A stretch of DNA of 64,000 nucleotides from Azolla caroliniana (Eukaryota > Polypodiophyta): assembly GCA_043228905.1 (NCBI GenBank), contig JBHGNT010000013.1:12462001-12526000 (forward strand), read 5' to 3'. Below the pieces are notes generated by a model. The model searched no databases. It saw only the letters and a list, made by a program, of their open reading frames with translations, and was not told the origin of the DNA. Position 1 is the stretch's first letter. Each line of letters begins with the position of its first letter. Positions 40,843 through 52,067 of the stretch are shown piece by piece. Both the position numbers and the translations under genes were made by a program.

Positions 40843-42314
40843 GATGGATAGAGGCATGGCTAGATCGCTTCCTACCGAGAAGCTCGACAGAAACAACTAT
40901 GCGTCTTGGTCCTACAAGATGCACCAGTACCTACTCGGGCATGGTTACTAGAGCTATGTCAACGAAGCAAATGACATAGCACCCGAATCGACACACAAAG
41001 ATTTCCTAGCGTGGGAACAGTCGACGAGCAGAGTATTGTACTGCTTCGCGTCTTGTGTGGGCGAACAGCTCCTGAGCTATATTCGGGATGCAAAAACGCC
41101 AAAGGATGCTTGGGGAAATCTGAAGAAGATCTTCGCCGCAAGCACCAGAGCCAAGAAGCTTCAACTCCGATAGGAGCTGAGCAATTTACAACAACGCAAC
41201 TTGTCGGTGGCTGATTACACCTTGAAGATCAAAGATATATGTGACTCCTTAGCCTCTATCGATGTGAACATCGAGGAAGGCAAGATGGTGCAGATCTCTC
41301 TCGGGGGACTGGCGTCGAAGTTCGGAGCATTCCGAATTGCTGTGTGTACACGGGAGAATACGTCGTCGTTTTTCGACTCACAATCGATGCTCCTTATAGA
41401 GGAGAACCACGTGGGTGCCTCGACGAGCACGCATGCCAACAACAAGATGTTGTACACGGAGGGAGATAGGCCTCGTGGTCGTGGCGGACGAGGCGAGTCG
41501 GTGTGCTATGGAGGCGGCCGACGGGATCAAGCAAGAAGGCACCGAAGTGATGACGACAGCAATTCTAAACCCTCCGGAAACAGGGGCAGTCGAGGCGATG
41601 AGAACTAGCAAGGGAAATCTGCCACGGAATGTTGGTACTGTGGCAAGAAAGGCCACAGGGAGAGCGAGTGCTGGAAAAAGTGCGCCGATTCGGAAAGAAC
41701 CGGTCCAGATTAGGCTCCGAACAGATCGACAAAGGAAATCGGCAGCGATCGCACTACGCCGAAGAATCCGGAAAAACCGGAAAAGGGTGTCAATCTTCGT
41801 GACGAGACACGAAGCGAACTCGATGAAGATGTCCACCCCAAAATCGGACGAGGTCTGGTACGTCGACTCCGGTGCGTCAAACCACATGATGTGCCACAAG
41901 GAGTGGTTCTCATACCTTGAGAAACCGATGCAACCGGGAGTAGTTGCAACCGGAGACGACACTCCGCATCTGATCGCGAATGTCGGTGAGGTTCCCCTAA
42001 GCCATGTCGGGTAGAAAGGGAAACTCATGAACGTATTACATGTCCCCACAATCACGAAGAATCTGGTGTTGGTCGGGCATCTCATCGACCAGGGGATGCA
42101 AGTCCGGTTCACGCATCTCGGGTGCTTCATCGTGGAAGAAGGCCAAGTTATTGCGGAAGGGCGCAAAGACGGGAGGATGTTTATCCTCGACTCTAGTGAC
42201 GGTGGCACCGCAATGTTCACGAAAAGACAAAAAGTCGAGTTGGATATCGACTTATGGAACAAGCGGATAGGCCACGTCAACTATCAATGGCTTCAGGACC
42301 TGCAATCAAAATAG
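40843..42314 (+). pseudogene. Copia-d copy 3 gag and protease
   Basis: Gag starts MDRGMARSLPTEKLDR at 40843 and has stops at about 40949 and 41172; 41201-41608 is open (VADYTLKIKDICDSL). Zinc knuckle CWYCGKKGHRESEC near 41635. Protease VWYVDSGASNHMMC is in 41840-42014, stop after LSHVG, then 42027-42314 (NVLHVPTITKNL, INLWNKRIGH-type zinc site). Several stops fit TGG-to-TAG and CAA/CGA-type transitions. Confidence 0.9.
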
Positions 42315-43587
42315 GTGGTGTTCGGATTGCCCAAATTTAGTGGCTGGAAGGCACGAATTTGTGAAGCCTGCCAACTCAAGAAGCAACACCGACTTCCTTT
42401 CCCTAACGAGCGTAACCGGAGCCGGAACAAGCTCGACTTGATACATTCCGATGTATGGGGGCCGGCACAGAACGTTCGACTTGGCGGGAGTCGATATTTT
42501 GTCTCCTTCATCGACGACTATACGCGGCACACATGGATCTATCTCATCAAGAAGAAGAGTGAAGTCTTCGACTGTTTCCGGAACCTCAAAGGGTTCGTGG
42601 AAACGGAAAAAGGACGGAAGATCAAGTGCTTGCGGTCGGATGGCGGAAAAGAGTACTTTTCCGGTCAATGCAACGGTTATCTGCAACATATGGGAATTCG
42701 GCGTGAATTCAGTTGTAGATACACGCCGGAGCAAAACGGCGTGGCCGAGAGGAAGAACCGGTCAATTGTGGAAACGGCACGGGCAATTCTAGAGGAAAAG
42801 AGCTTGCCCAAGTTCTATTGGGCCGAGGTGGTACAAACCGCGGTGTACATTCAGAATTGGATCGAAGAAAAAGTGTCAGCGCATGAGCTGTATTTCGGAC
42901 AGAAGCCGAATCTGCGACACTTGAGAGTTTTCGATAGCATTGCGTATGTACATGTGCCAAAGGAGAAACGGAGGAAGTTGGACGCGAAAGCTAAGAAGTG
43001 TATCTGTGTCGGCTATTCGGACGAGCAAAAGAGTTATAAGTGTTATAACCCTCGCACCAAACAAGCGCGCATGAGCCGCGATGTTGTGTTTGACGAGTCC
43101 GCATCCTGGTACTTGCCTCCGACTCCGGACCTCACCTCCACTCTGAGTTCTGACGATGAGGTCAGCGAGGCCGAGATGCCTCCGAAAGAGCCTGAAATCA
43201 GGACCCGCAAAGAGAGTCCGATTTCATTTCGGTTAAGCGGACCAAATGGACGACTGAGTCGGTTTGACCAGTCTGATGAAGAGTCGGCGAGTAGTGGAGA
43301 CTCGGCCGTGCATTCCCCACGCAGGAAGCCGAGGAGACAGCTTACGCGCAAAGAAAAAGGGAAGAAGAAGGTGTCAGATTACGGCACGGATAGGAACGAG
43401 TTGGATCGACGCGAGTCCGACTCCGAGGGAAGTGACGACGGGTCTTCGAGACTGAAGTCCGCATCGGCCAAGAAAGCCTCAACTTTGGCTAATGAGCAAT
43501 TACGCCGATCAACCCGCCAAAAGAACCTTGTCGTGCGGTTCGGTTACAACAAGTACATGGCGCATCACTATGCGTACATGGCGCATT
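42315..43587 (+). pseudogene. Copia-d copy 3 integrase
   Basis: Open without a stop after the TAG at 42312. Shows CEACQLKKQH, LIHSDVWGP, CLRSDGGKEYFSG and NGVAERKNRS, so all three acidic residues are intact, then FYWAEVVQTAVYIQN and the linker to NKYMAHHYAYMAH. It is cut at 43587 by Gyp-1; the reading resumes at 50614 with EVHEPESYAEAAK. Confidence 0.9.
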
Positions 43588-44255
43588 GTCGTGGAGAAAA
43601 CCGTCCCTAGGCGAAAACCGGGTATAACGTGCGTAAACCAGCCCTTACACATGGGCACAAGTTTTGTTGTATAGTACGCAGATAGGTACAAGTCGGCTGA
43701 GGTGAAATCCTAGGTAGCCCGCATTCATTAGGGAGAAAATCAAGGCATATCCCTGTCTGAAAGGACAGGGAATAAACATGATGTAATGGGCGGTAACAGC
43801 CTCCCTCCTTGGGCTATAAAAGAGAGGGAGAGGTATTGTAAAGATATCACGTTCTGTGGAGGACGAAGTGCTGCCAGACTGGAACCGCGCTCTTCTCCTC
43901 TGTCTTCTCCATAGTTGTTCTGTGCAGGTTTTTAGGAGGCCGACTCTGCTCCGCAGAACGCCCGAGTGCTTCCGGCAGAGTCTCCATCTCGCGTTCTGTG
44001 TGTGTGGGTGTGTGTGCAAGTGTCAGAGCCTATCACTCGCCGGCTTACCGGTTGTAACTCCTTGATTTATATATACATATACATTCGTTCTGTCTCCATT
44101 GTTCAGAGTTAGTTGGAACTCCTGTGAATCTATGTGTCGGTGCGCATGTGAAGTACATCTGTAGTTTCCTTCCCCTCTTCTCATTCGGTTATTTCTCAGT
44201 CCAAGGCCCCCGTGGTTCCGCCTCGTTCTCCACGCACGCGCGTAACAACGCGACA
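43588..44255 (+). repeat. Gyp-1 B 5' LTR
   Basis: 668 bp, TGTCGTGGAGAAAACCG to GTAACAACGCGACA. TATA box TATAAAAGAG at 43815; GT-rich stretch at about 43998-44015. Confidence 0.93.
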
Positions 44256-44259
44256 TATT

Positions 44260-44277
44260 TGGTGAACCTGATGTGAA
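44260..44277 (+). other. Gyp-1 B primer-binding site, tRNA-Trp type
   Basis: TGGTGAACCTGATGTGAA, two transitions from the site at 33798-33813. Confidence 0.75.
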
Positions 44278-45657
44278 CAGGCGGCAGAGGAATAGAAAGA
44301 TGAGAGGGTCGGATCTTGCAAAAGCCATGGCTTCAGTTGTGGATCGGATAGTGAGTGTGCGCGAAGGCACAGGCGCCCTCGATAGGGCTATTGAGGCAGT
44401 CGTCGGCACGATAGGCCGGTTCGGTGGGAAGGACACCACAAGCTATTTGGAGGCTTACCGAGCCGAAATGGTGATGAGGGACATCCCAGAGGATAGGCGA
44501 CTAGCTAGATTCCCTCAAGTGGCGATGTCGGGCATCCACGCGGAGGTGCTTGAGGTACGAGCTGAGAGTCGGACCTAGGAAGAGTTTGAAGGCCGGCTCC
44601 TTGAAAAATACGAGCTTGATGACGTGCTTTGGCTATTGAAGTGATACTTCATGGAATGGGTGGAGACCCCCGAAAAGGGGAGAAACGCGTCTGTGCTCCT
44701 TCGGGAATTTGAAGAATGCTTCGCACGTCTTTCGGCGCTGGACCGGACCGTACTGGACACAAGTCGTGTCCTATTGTTCGTTAGATCGGTGGACATATGG
44801 AACCGGGAGCAAGTGGGCTTCCTACTGGAGACCGATGACGGCCTAACAACCGACTGGGCCGTGGTAAAGAGAGTATGCGGCCATTTTGACAAATGGCATG
44901 AGTGGGTCGATAAAGGCTTGACAAGGGCGGGCTCGGTTGCGACAAGGAAGGTCGAGGTACCCCCACTGGCGCGAAGGGAAGAGACCCGAGACTGGCTCGT
45001 GACCGGCTCGACTTCAACTGGCATGGTCAAAGGCTCGTCTGGAGGAGTGGCTCTGGAGGAGCTGACTCAGATGGTGAGGAACCTCCAGATTGCACAAGCA
45101 AGGAGGGACGGTGGCAAACAAGTCCGTGACCGAAGGCCTCCGGCTGGGAACCGGTGCTTGTGGTGCGACGTAGTCGGCCACGCCCGAAAGGACTGCGGGG
45201 ACTTCACCGAAGCGATAAGAGCTAACGTGGTGTACCTATGGAACGGTCGGTGCACGCTAGCGAGACCCGAAGGGCCTTGGATCTGAATGTCAGACGAGGG
45301 GGTATGAAATGGCTGATGGAAGAAGCGGCGGCGGCTCGCCACGCGGAAACCGTCCACTACTCGGCGTCGGTTGGAATCCGGGCCGGAAGTGATGAAGTCC
45401 AAAAAACGAAGGACTTCGGGTTCTGGCCGTTGATGCTAGAAGGCCTAGCCGGCATACGGCTAAGGAAAGAGGAAGCGGACCGCGCGGAAAGATGGGTCCG
45501 GGAGGTAACCGGGTGGAGTGACCCGGTCGAAGAGAAGACGGGCTTCGTGGAAGCCACGTGTCAGAACTATGAGGTTCTGGTGGAAGACAAACACGCGGGA
45601 AAGACCGGGGGGGGCGGACCCTCACAACGGTATGAGACCCGGTTCAGGCCGAAGTAG
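44273..45657 (+). pseudogene. Gyp-1 B gag
   Basis: Pieces 44273-44578, 44651-45286 and 45238-45657 align with Gyp-2 gag (FGGKDTTSYLEAYRAEM, DDGLTTDWAVVKRVCGHFDK). Zinc knuckle CLWCDVVGHARKDC near 45160. Stops at 44576 and 44641 and a frameshift near 45280 break it. Confidence 0.9.
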
Positions 45658-45709
45658 AATGATGTTGGTGCATCCGGCGCACCGAACAAGGCCAAGAAGG
45701 CCGGTTATC

Positions 45710-46397
45710 GGTTGAGCACAGAGATCGAAAGGTCCTGGAGGAACGGATCCTCAACAACAAAGTGGAGTTGTTGTTGAGGGAAGTGCTTGGTATCACCAAG
45801 AAGGAGTTCCACGCCTCCATCGTAGACTTGGTGAAGCGGAAAAGGCTTTCAACGGAGCCGGAGCCGGAGAAGCCGGTGGAGGTGCGAACAACGCACCTAG
45901 AAGACATGGCCCTGGAGGACGAATTGGTGGAAAGCCACTACTCGAGGCTACATTGGGCTAGGGCCACTACGGAAACCCCTGTTCGGATCGGGGACGTCCA
46001 GGAGCCAGTGATGGCGTTGGTAGACCACGGTTCGGAGATCAACTTGATGTCCATGGACTTCTACAAGAAGGGAAAGTGGCTGATCAACACCAAGCATGGG
46101 TGGAAGATACGGGCGGTAACGCGCGCCACGGAGGAGCTACACGGAGCCTGCCCGAATGTACAAGTGAAAATCGGTGATGTCGAGATCGATGAACACTTTT
46201 TCGTGCAGGAGACATCCTCACATCCGGTGATACTCGGAGAACCGTACATCATGGTGGCGCGCATGGAGACAAAGGTGTTGGACAACGGTTCAGCATATGC
46301 ACGAGTCAAGAGCCAGGATGGGCGTTACTCAGTCCAGTTCCTGACGGTGCGACCGAACCATGAGCGTAACCGCGAGACCCTTAGTGGCGAAAACTGA
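45710..46397 (+). pseudogene. Gyp-1 B protease region
   Basis: The open part 45762-46397 starts MELLLREVLGITKKEF and has ALVDHGSEINLMS, the same D-H-G variant as Gyp-2, followed by VILGEPYIMVARMETK. Ends at TGA 46395-46397. The following ~130 bp to the pol start contain several stops. Confidence 0.88.
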
Positions 46398-46530
46398 GGG
46401 GATTTTTAGAGAGGGCTATCAAGGCGTGGGGCCGCGATAGTTCGGACACCCCGGAAAAACCCCACAGATGTACTATAGGCAAAAAGACATGTACCATAGG
46501 TAGGAGAGTTTGGTTCTCCGATAGCGGAGG

Positions 46531-48501
46531 TTGTACGATAGCCGACGTAGTTGGCCGGGAATAGAAGCGGGCGGAGGAGCGACTTCGGGCATGCGGAGTC
46601 CTCGGCCCTCGAGAAGAAATCAACAGAGCCATGGAGGCGGTCTCTTTCGACGACACCTTAGGGAAGTTACGGGAGGTGTTGGAGAAGGCCTTAATGAGGA
46701 CCGGACGATTCCGGTATGTTCAGAAAGGATGTACGAAGTCATCGCCGACTTCGGTAATGGACTCGAGTCGGATCGGACGGCCCGAGTGGATATGAAGTAC
46801 AAGACTGTGGACCTGAAGGTGAGGCCAGTCGCGGCACCCTTGCCGGAGGGCAGCAAGTTACGGATAAAAGGGGTCACGTCGGACCCAAGTTTACGAGATC
46901 CAGCCAGCATAGAACACACGTTCACCGACATAACGCTACGGGAGCTCAAGATCGGTGGGGGTGGCTTTCTACTGCCGGCGGAAGAGGACCGGTTTCGAAG
47001 AATGCACGGGAGGCACGGGAAGGCTTCCACATTCTCACCGGAGGAGATCGGGTGCATAGACTCGACGGTTGTGGAACCAATGGTGATCTTCACAGTACCG
47101 CATGTGTCGTGGAATCTCAAACAGATTCCGATATCCAGAGCTCACATCCCGAAGCTGATGGAGCTGCTGAAACAAAACGTGGAGATGGGCATCCTCGAAC
47201 CATTGAGTGCCCCATACTCGAATCGGTGGTTTACTGTGCCAAAGAAGAACGCCACGTTGCGCTTTATTCAAGACCTGTAGCCGGTCAACAAGGTGACCAT
47301 TCGGAACGCTGGAATCGGACCGACCACAGACGAGTTCGCGGAGGCCTTCGCCGGAAGGTCGATTTACTCAGTCGGTGATCTGTACTCGGGGTACAATCAG
47401 TTCCAACTAGCCGTGGAGAGCAGGGACATTACGACGATGCGAACTCCTCTCGGCCTAGTGCGGATGTGTACCTTCCCGCAACAAGGGACGAACTTGGTAG
47501 CCTACATGATGAACGCAATGAACAAAGTGTTGAGGGATTGTATCCCAAACATCACCATGTCATTTCTGGACGACATCCCAATCAAAGGATGTCTGGTGGA
47601 GGACAAGGACGAGTCTTTCGGGCCCGACGGTTGCCGGAGGTTCGTGACGGATCACATCCGCGACTGCGAGAAGGTGTTACATAGACTCGAGAGCATGCGG
47701 CTCACCTTCTCCGGAGAAAAATCAGCCTTCGGACAGCCGGAGATCCTGGTAGTCGGACACCTGTGCGGGCCTTACGGCCGAAAGCCGTCCCCGGCGAAGG
47801 TAGAAGCCATCTCTGCGATGAAGGATGATTGCAGGCCAGTTACAGAGATCCAAAGGATCCTGGGGGCATGTGCGTTCTGCTATATCTAGATCCCGCATTA
47901 CACCCACGTCGCGGAGCCGCTCTATGGGTTGCTGAAAAAAGGGCGTAAATTCGAATGGAGAGACAAGCATACAGAGTCGGTCCGGAAGATGAAAGAAGCA
48001 CTTGCCGCGGCACCAGCGCTCCGAAAGGTTGTCTACGGCAAAGACACTCCAATTTACGTGACGGTAGACACGAGACCGATCGGGATCGGATGGGTGATCA
48101 ACCAAGAGGATAACGATGGCGCGAGGTTCCCCATCCGGTTCGGCGCGAAAGTCCTCAGTGAGTGACAGCGAGGATACGCCCAAGTTAAACGCGAACTCTG
48201 GGGTATCGTTTCGATGGTCAAGGCCAATAAAGACTACCTGATCGGGACAGAGGTGATAATCGAGACGGACTGCCTGCTGATTCTCGGCATGGTTTCCGGA
48301 TGCACGACGCTGGACTTGGCAATGCTCAGGTGGATAGCGTACATCAAGTCCCTGAATCCGGAAAAGACAATGCCATGGCCGACATGCTTTCGAGAGCGAG
48401 GTTCGATGACGAAAACGGCATGGTTTTGGAGGACGAGGAAGTCGGCGTGGACTTCTTCGAGGCGGCTTACGTAACAACAAGGAAGGGGAGCACTCCGGCA
48501 C
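46531..48501 (+). pseudogene. Gyp-1 B reverse transcriptase and RNase H
   Basis: 46531-47280 carries the RT N-terminal part (SNRWFTVPKKNATLRFIQDL) to a TAG at 47278. The same frame continues to 47889 with DLYSGYNQFQL and FLDDIPIKG, the catalytic box. RNase H at 47929-48474 has YVTVDTRPIGIGW and ETDCLLILG, with a TGA at 48163. A small deletion near 48362 removes part of the end. Confidence 0.92.
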
Positions 48502-49863
48502 TTAACGAATTCGACGAGAGCAAGTACGATGGGGAGTGGCTCCAGATCGGCAGGTGCTTGAAGACAAGGACACCGGACACGGCGTGGACGAAGGAAGAGA
48601 CCAACCGTATTCAGAAGAAAGCATATCGATTCTTCCTACAGGACGGGAGCATATGGAAGCACCCGACGAAGAGAAACGGCATCCCGCTCCGAGTGGTGGC
48701 GAGGAAAGAGGAACAGGAAGAATTGTTGATGGCATACAACGAGAGTCCCTAGGCCGGACACCACGGGACGTGGGCCACATTCGAGAAGCTAAAGGGGAAG
48801 TACTGGTGGCCGGGACGTGCATCGGTTCGTGACGACGTGCGAAAGTTGTCAGGTGCACTCCATAGTCCGACATCGAGACGAGCTTCACCCAACCTACCCT
48901 CCGACCGTCCACTTCAAGTGGATGGTGGATCTGGTGACGATGCTGATGGGGGTAGGGCAGATGCGGTATCTGGTGCTAGCTCAGGAGGACCTGACGAACC
49001 AGGTGGAAGGTCGAGCGTTGCAGAACAAAACGACCGCGGTCGTGTGCCGATTTTTTATCAAAGAAGTGGTATGCCGGTACAGGTGCGTAGGTAAGATCGT
49101 GGCCGACCGCGGAGAATTGGACACGCAAGAGGCAGAAGAGTTGTTTGACCGACTAGGGATTAAACTCTCGCTCACCACAGCGTACAATCCGGAGGCTAAC
49201 GGGAAGGTGGAACGCGGACACGGGCCGATCGTCAAAGCGTTAGTACGGGCATGTGGAGGCCAAGTCGGGAACAAGCCGCGGCTCTTACCCTATGCATTGT
49301 GGGCGGACCGAACTACACACAGTTCGGTAACCGGGTTCATGCCGGCAGAGCTAATGTTCGGCCAAAAGCCGATCATGCCAACAGAGTAGACAATCTCCTC
49401 ATGGGCCGCGGTGGACTAGAAAGACGAGATGAGCCGGGAGGAGCTGTTAGTGGCACGGATTCAACAGCTGGAGCGAAGACCGGAGGATGTGGACCGAACC
49501 GCGGAGAAGTTACGGGTGGCGAGGGTAAAGAACAAAGGACAGTTCGACCGGACTCACCGACTGAGACCGAAGAAGATCGAGGAAGGCGATTGGGTTCTAG
49601 TGTATGACAGCAGCCTCGACAACCAGCACAAGGCAATGCGGAAGTTTGCAAGAAGGTGGTTCGGGCCTTATGTGGTGACAAGCGCCAACAACAATGGGAC
49701 CTACCATCTCGCGGAGCTCGACGGGACAAGGATGGCGGTGCCGGTGGTGGGGAAAAGGATCAAAGCATTCAAAAAGCAGCACGAGGCTGAACCGAACCCG
49801 GATGACCTAGATGGCGACAACGACCGGCTCAGAACGGATGTCGATCCGGAAGATGAAGGATAA
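48502..49863 (+). pseudogene. Gyp-1 B integrase
   Basis: The H2C2 start lies at about 48740-48850 with a TAG (48750) and a frame change. 48817-49389 holds MVDLVTMLMG, VADRGELD and NGKVERGHGPIVK with all three acidic residues, then ALWADRTTHSSVTG. Stops at 49387 and about 49419 precede 49429-49863 with GDWVLVYD and an acidic end. Confidence 0.92.
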
Positions 49864-49922
49864 GCGTGGGCCAGTCTTCTCCGGCAAGAGTCTAATTTTG
49901 GCACATACCGGTGGATGCGCGG

Positions 49923-49937
49923 TTAGGTGGGGGCGGA
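49923..49937 (+). other. Gyp-1 B polypurine tract
   Basis: TTAGGTGGGGGCGGA before the 3' LTR, variant of the tract at 1094-1108. Confidence 0.8.
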
Positions 49938-50609
49938 TGTCGTGGAGAAAACCGTCCCTAGGTGGAAACCAGGTATAACGTGCGTAAACCAGCCCTTACA
50001 CGTGGGCACAAGTTTTGTTGTATAGTACGCAAATAGGTACAAGTCGGCTGAGGTGAAATCCTAGGTAGCACGCATTCATTAGGGAGAAAATCGAGGCGTA
50101 TCCCTATCCGAAAGGACAGGGAATAAACATGATGTAACGGGTGGTAACGGCCTCCCTCCTTGGGCTATAAAAGAGAGGGAGAGGTATTGTAAAGATATCG
50201 CATTTTGTGGAGGACGAAGTGTTGCCGAACTAGAACCGAGCTTTTCTCCTCTGTCTTCTCCATAGTCGTTCTGTGCAGGTTTTCGGGAGGTTGACTCTGC
50301 TTCGTGGAACGCTGGAGTGCTTCCGGCAGAGTCTCCATCTCGTGTTCTGTGTGTGTGGGTGTGTGTGCAGGCGTCGGAGCCTATCACTCGCCGGCTTACC
50401 GGTTGTAACTCCTTGATTTATATATACATAAACATTCGTTCTATCTCCATTGTTCAGAGTTAGTTGCAACTCATGTGAATCTGTGTGTCGGTGCGCATGT
50501 GAAGTACATAATATGTAGTTTCCTTCCCCTCTTCTCATTCGGTTATTTCTCGGTCCAAGGCCCCCATGGTCCCGCCTTGTTCTCCACGCGCACACGTAAC
50601 AACGGGACA
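49938..50609 (+). repeat. Gyp-1 B 3' LTR
   Basis: 672 bp, aligned with 43588-44255 throughout with about 30 substitutions by eye. TATA box TATAAAAGAG at 50167. Confidence 0.93.
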
Positions 50610-51556
50610 ACATGTAGTAGAAGTGCATGAGCCGGAGAGCTATGCAGAAGCGGCGAAGGACGTGAATTGGCGTGCCGCAATGGAGGAAGAGATGCGCGCA
50701 TTGGCAGAGAATGAAACTTGGGACCTAGTCAACGCACCGAAGGGTGTGAAGCCGATCGGATGCAGGTGGGTGTACAAGGTCAAGTACAACACCGACGGCT
50801 CAGTCAACCGATACAAGGCCTGGTTAGACAATCTACTGCGACAACCTCAGCAGCATCCAGTTAGCTAAGAACCCCATCTTCCACACCCGGACTAAGCACA
50901 TTGAGGTGCACTACCATTTTGTTTGTGCGCGTGTCCTCTCCGGTGACGTCGAACTTCAGTATGTTCCGACGGATCGGCAGAACACCGACATCTTCACCAA
51001 GCCTCTTGGTCTGGACAAGTTGCGGCAATTCTCGGTTGTGCTTGGGTTGCATCACCTCGACGTGCCGAACTTGAGGGGGAGAGACGTCCCGAATGACCAT
51101 AGAAGAGGGAGAGAAGTTCTGGAAGACGACGCCGAGTCGGCTGAAGAAGCCGAGGGCGGACCTGCGGAAGATTCCGAAAGCAGTCATAAGGGGAGCAGTC
51201 GAAAGAAAGAGCCAAAGCCAACCAAGGGCGAGAAGATCGAAGATGAGTTGGAGACAGCCAACTCGGACGAGAACGAAAACCGATTGGAGGAAGCCGAGTC
51301 GGTTCGGATGTTTGATTCGGATACGCTGAATCAACCAAGGACCAAGCAGAAGAGAAGGCAACAGAAGAGGCGCCAACACCGCAACAACAAGGAAGCTGAG
51401 AAGGGCCATGTAAGCAAACAAGCCGACCAAAAGAGTCGAGGCGCGCAGAATCGAACGGGTCGAGGAGCGCGAGCGAGGCGTGAAGCCAGAAGGAACCGGA
51501 GCGTAGATCCGGCGGAGCAGGTTGAACCTCAAGTTGAGCTTGAGGGGGAGTGTTGA
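50610..51556 (+). pseudogene. Copia-d copy 3: RT stub, RNase H end and arginine-rich tail
   Basis: Resumes as EVHEPESYAEAAKDVNWRAA, reaches WVYKVKYNTDGSVNRYKA and then joins, at about 50828, the RNase H reading IYCDNLSSIQLAKN in another frame. So the RT core is deleted, with a junction about 55 codons further into RNase H than in copy 2 and about 5 codons further into RT. 50906-51556 then reads through RNase H (YVPTDRQNTDIFTKPLGL) and the tail (FDSDTLNQPRTKQKRRQQK, KGHVSKQADQK, RTGRGARARREARRNRS), ending beside the LTR. Confidence 0.9.
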
Positions 51557-51949
51557 GAGACAAGCTCAACATTCGTGCGTAATACGATGCGTAACCCAGT
51601 GCGTAGACTGGGTGCGTAAATCGGTACACATAACATGGTCATATCAGTGCGTAAACCGGAAGGCCGTTAGTATTATATTCCTCGTAAGGAATAATTTTGG
51701 GAGTTAGTGTAGAGCTCACTTATGAGCATTGAAGTACGTGTCAGTACTTCTGTCAGTCCGTATGGACTTGTATAAAAGTGCTCACTGAGCACATCCTATG
51801 TACAGATTGAGTATTTTTTTGAATTGAGTTTTTTTCTGTGTGTTCTCTCTCTCTGTCTCTCCCGCGTATTGTGCATATACAAGCTCTCCATTAAACCTGC
51901 GTATTTTCGGTGTTCGGTTTCCTATTGCTTCCGCACATAATCTTTTTCA
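51551..51949 (+). repeat. Copia-d copy 3 3' LTR
   Basis: 399 bp, same ends as 40363-40761. The last codon and TGA of the tail ORF overlap its first bases. Confidence 0.92.
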
Positions 51950-52067
51950 ATTTGAATGGAATAAATATATAGAACTTGAAGGGATGTTTGCAACAAGATA
52001 TGCTACGATTTTTGTGTGAATGCAACATTCTGATAGGCAAAGAATTACAAGCATTGGCCCTTAAAAT
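51950..52067 (+). pseudogene. hAT-like transposase relic, part 1
   Basis: Reads FEWNKYIELEGMFATRYAT then a stop. The TRYAT/TRFAT motif occurs in plant hAT transposases of the DUF659 type. It continues from 40362 and, after a solo LTR, into 52676-52790. Only one short motif supports it. Confidence 0.4.

Larger units (their letters stand above)
43588..50609 (+). mobile_element. Gyp-1 element B, full length and decayed
   Basis: 7.0 kb; LTRs 43588-44255 and 49938-50609, tRNA-Trp-type PBS, gag, protease, RT, RNase H, integrase and PPT in gypsy order. The flanks are GCAT (43584-43587) and ACAT (50610-50613), a 4-bp duplication with one change. Pol has several in-frame stops, mostly one per domain, so decay is moderate. 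Confidence 0.94.
40363..51949 (+). mobile_element. Copia-d copy 3, RT-deleted, carrying a nested Gyp-1
   Basis: LTRs 40363-40761 and 51551-51949, both 399 bp. The flanks AGTTT (40358-40362) and ATTTG (51950-51954) fit a 5-bp duplication if one G was lost on the right. Gyp-1 element B (43588-50609) splits it in the linker after integrase. RT is deleted at a point different from copy 2. The LTR is a subfamily variant (TTCGTGCGTAATACGATGCG). Confidence 0.92.
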
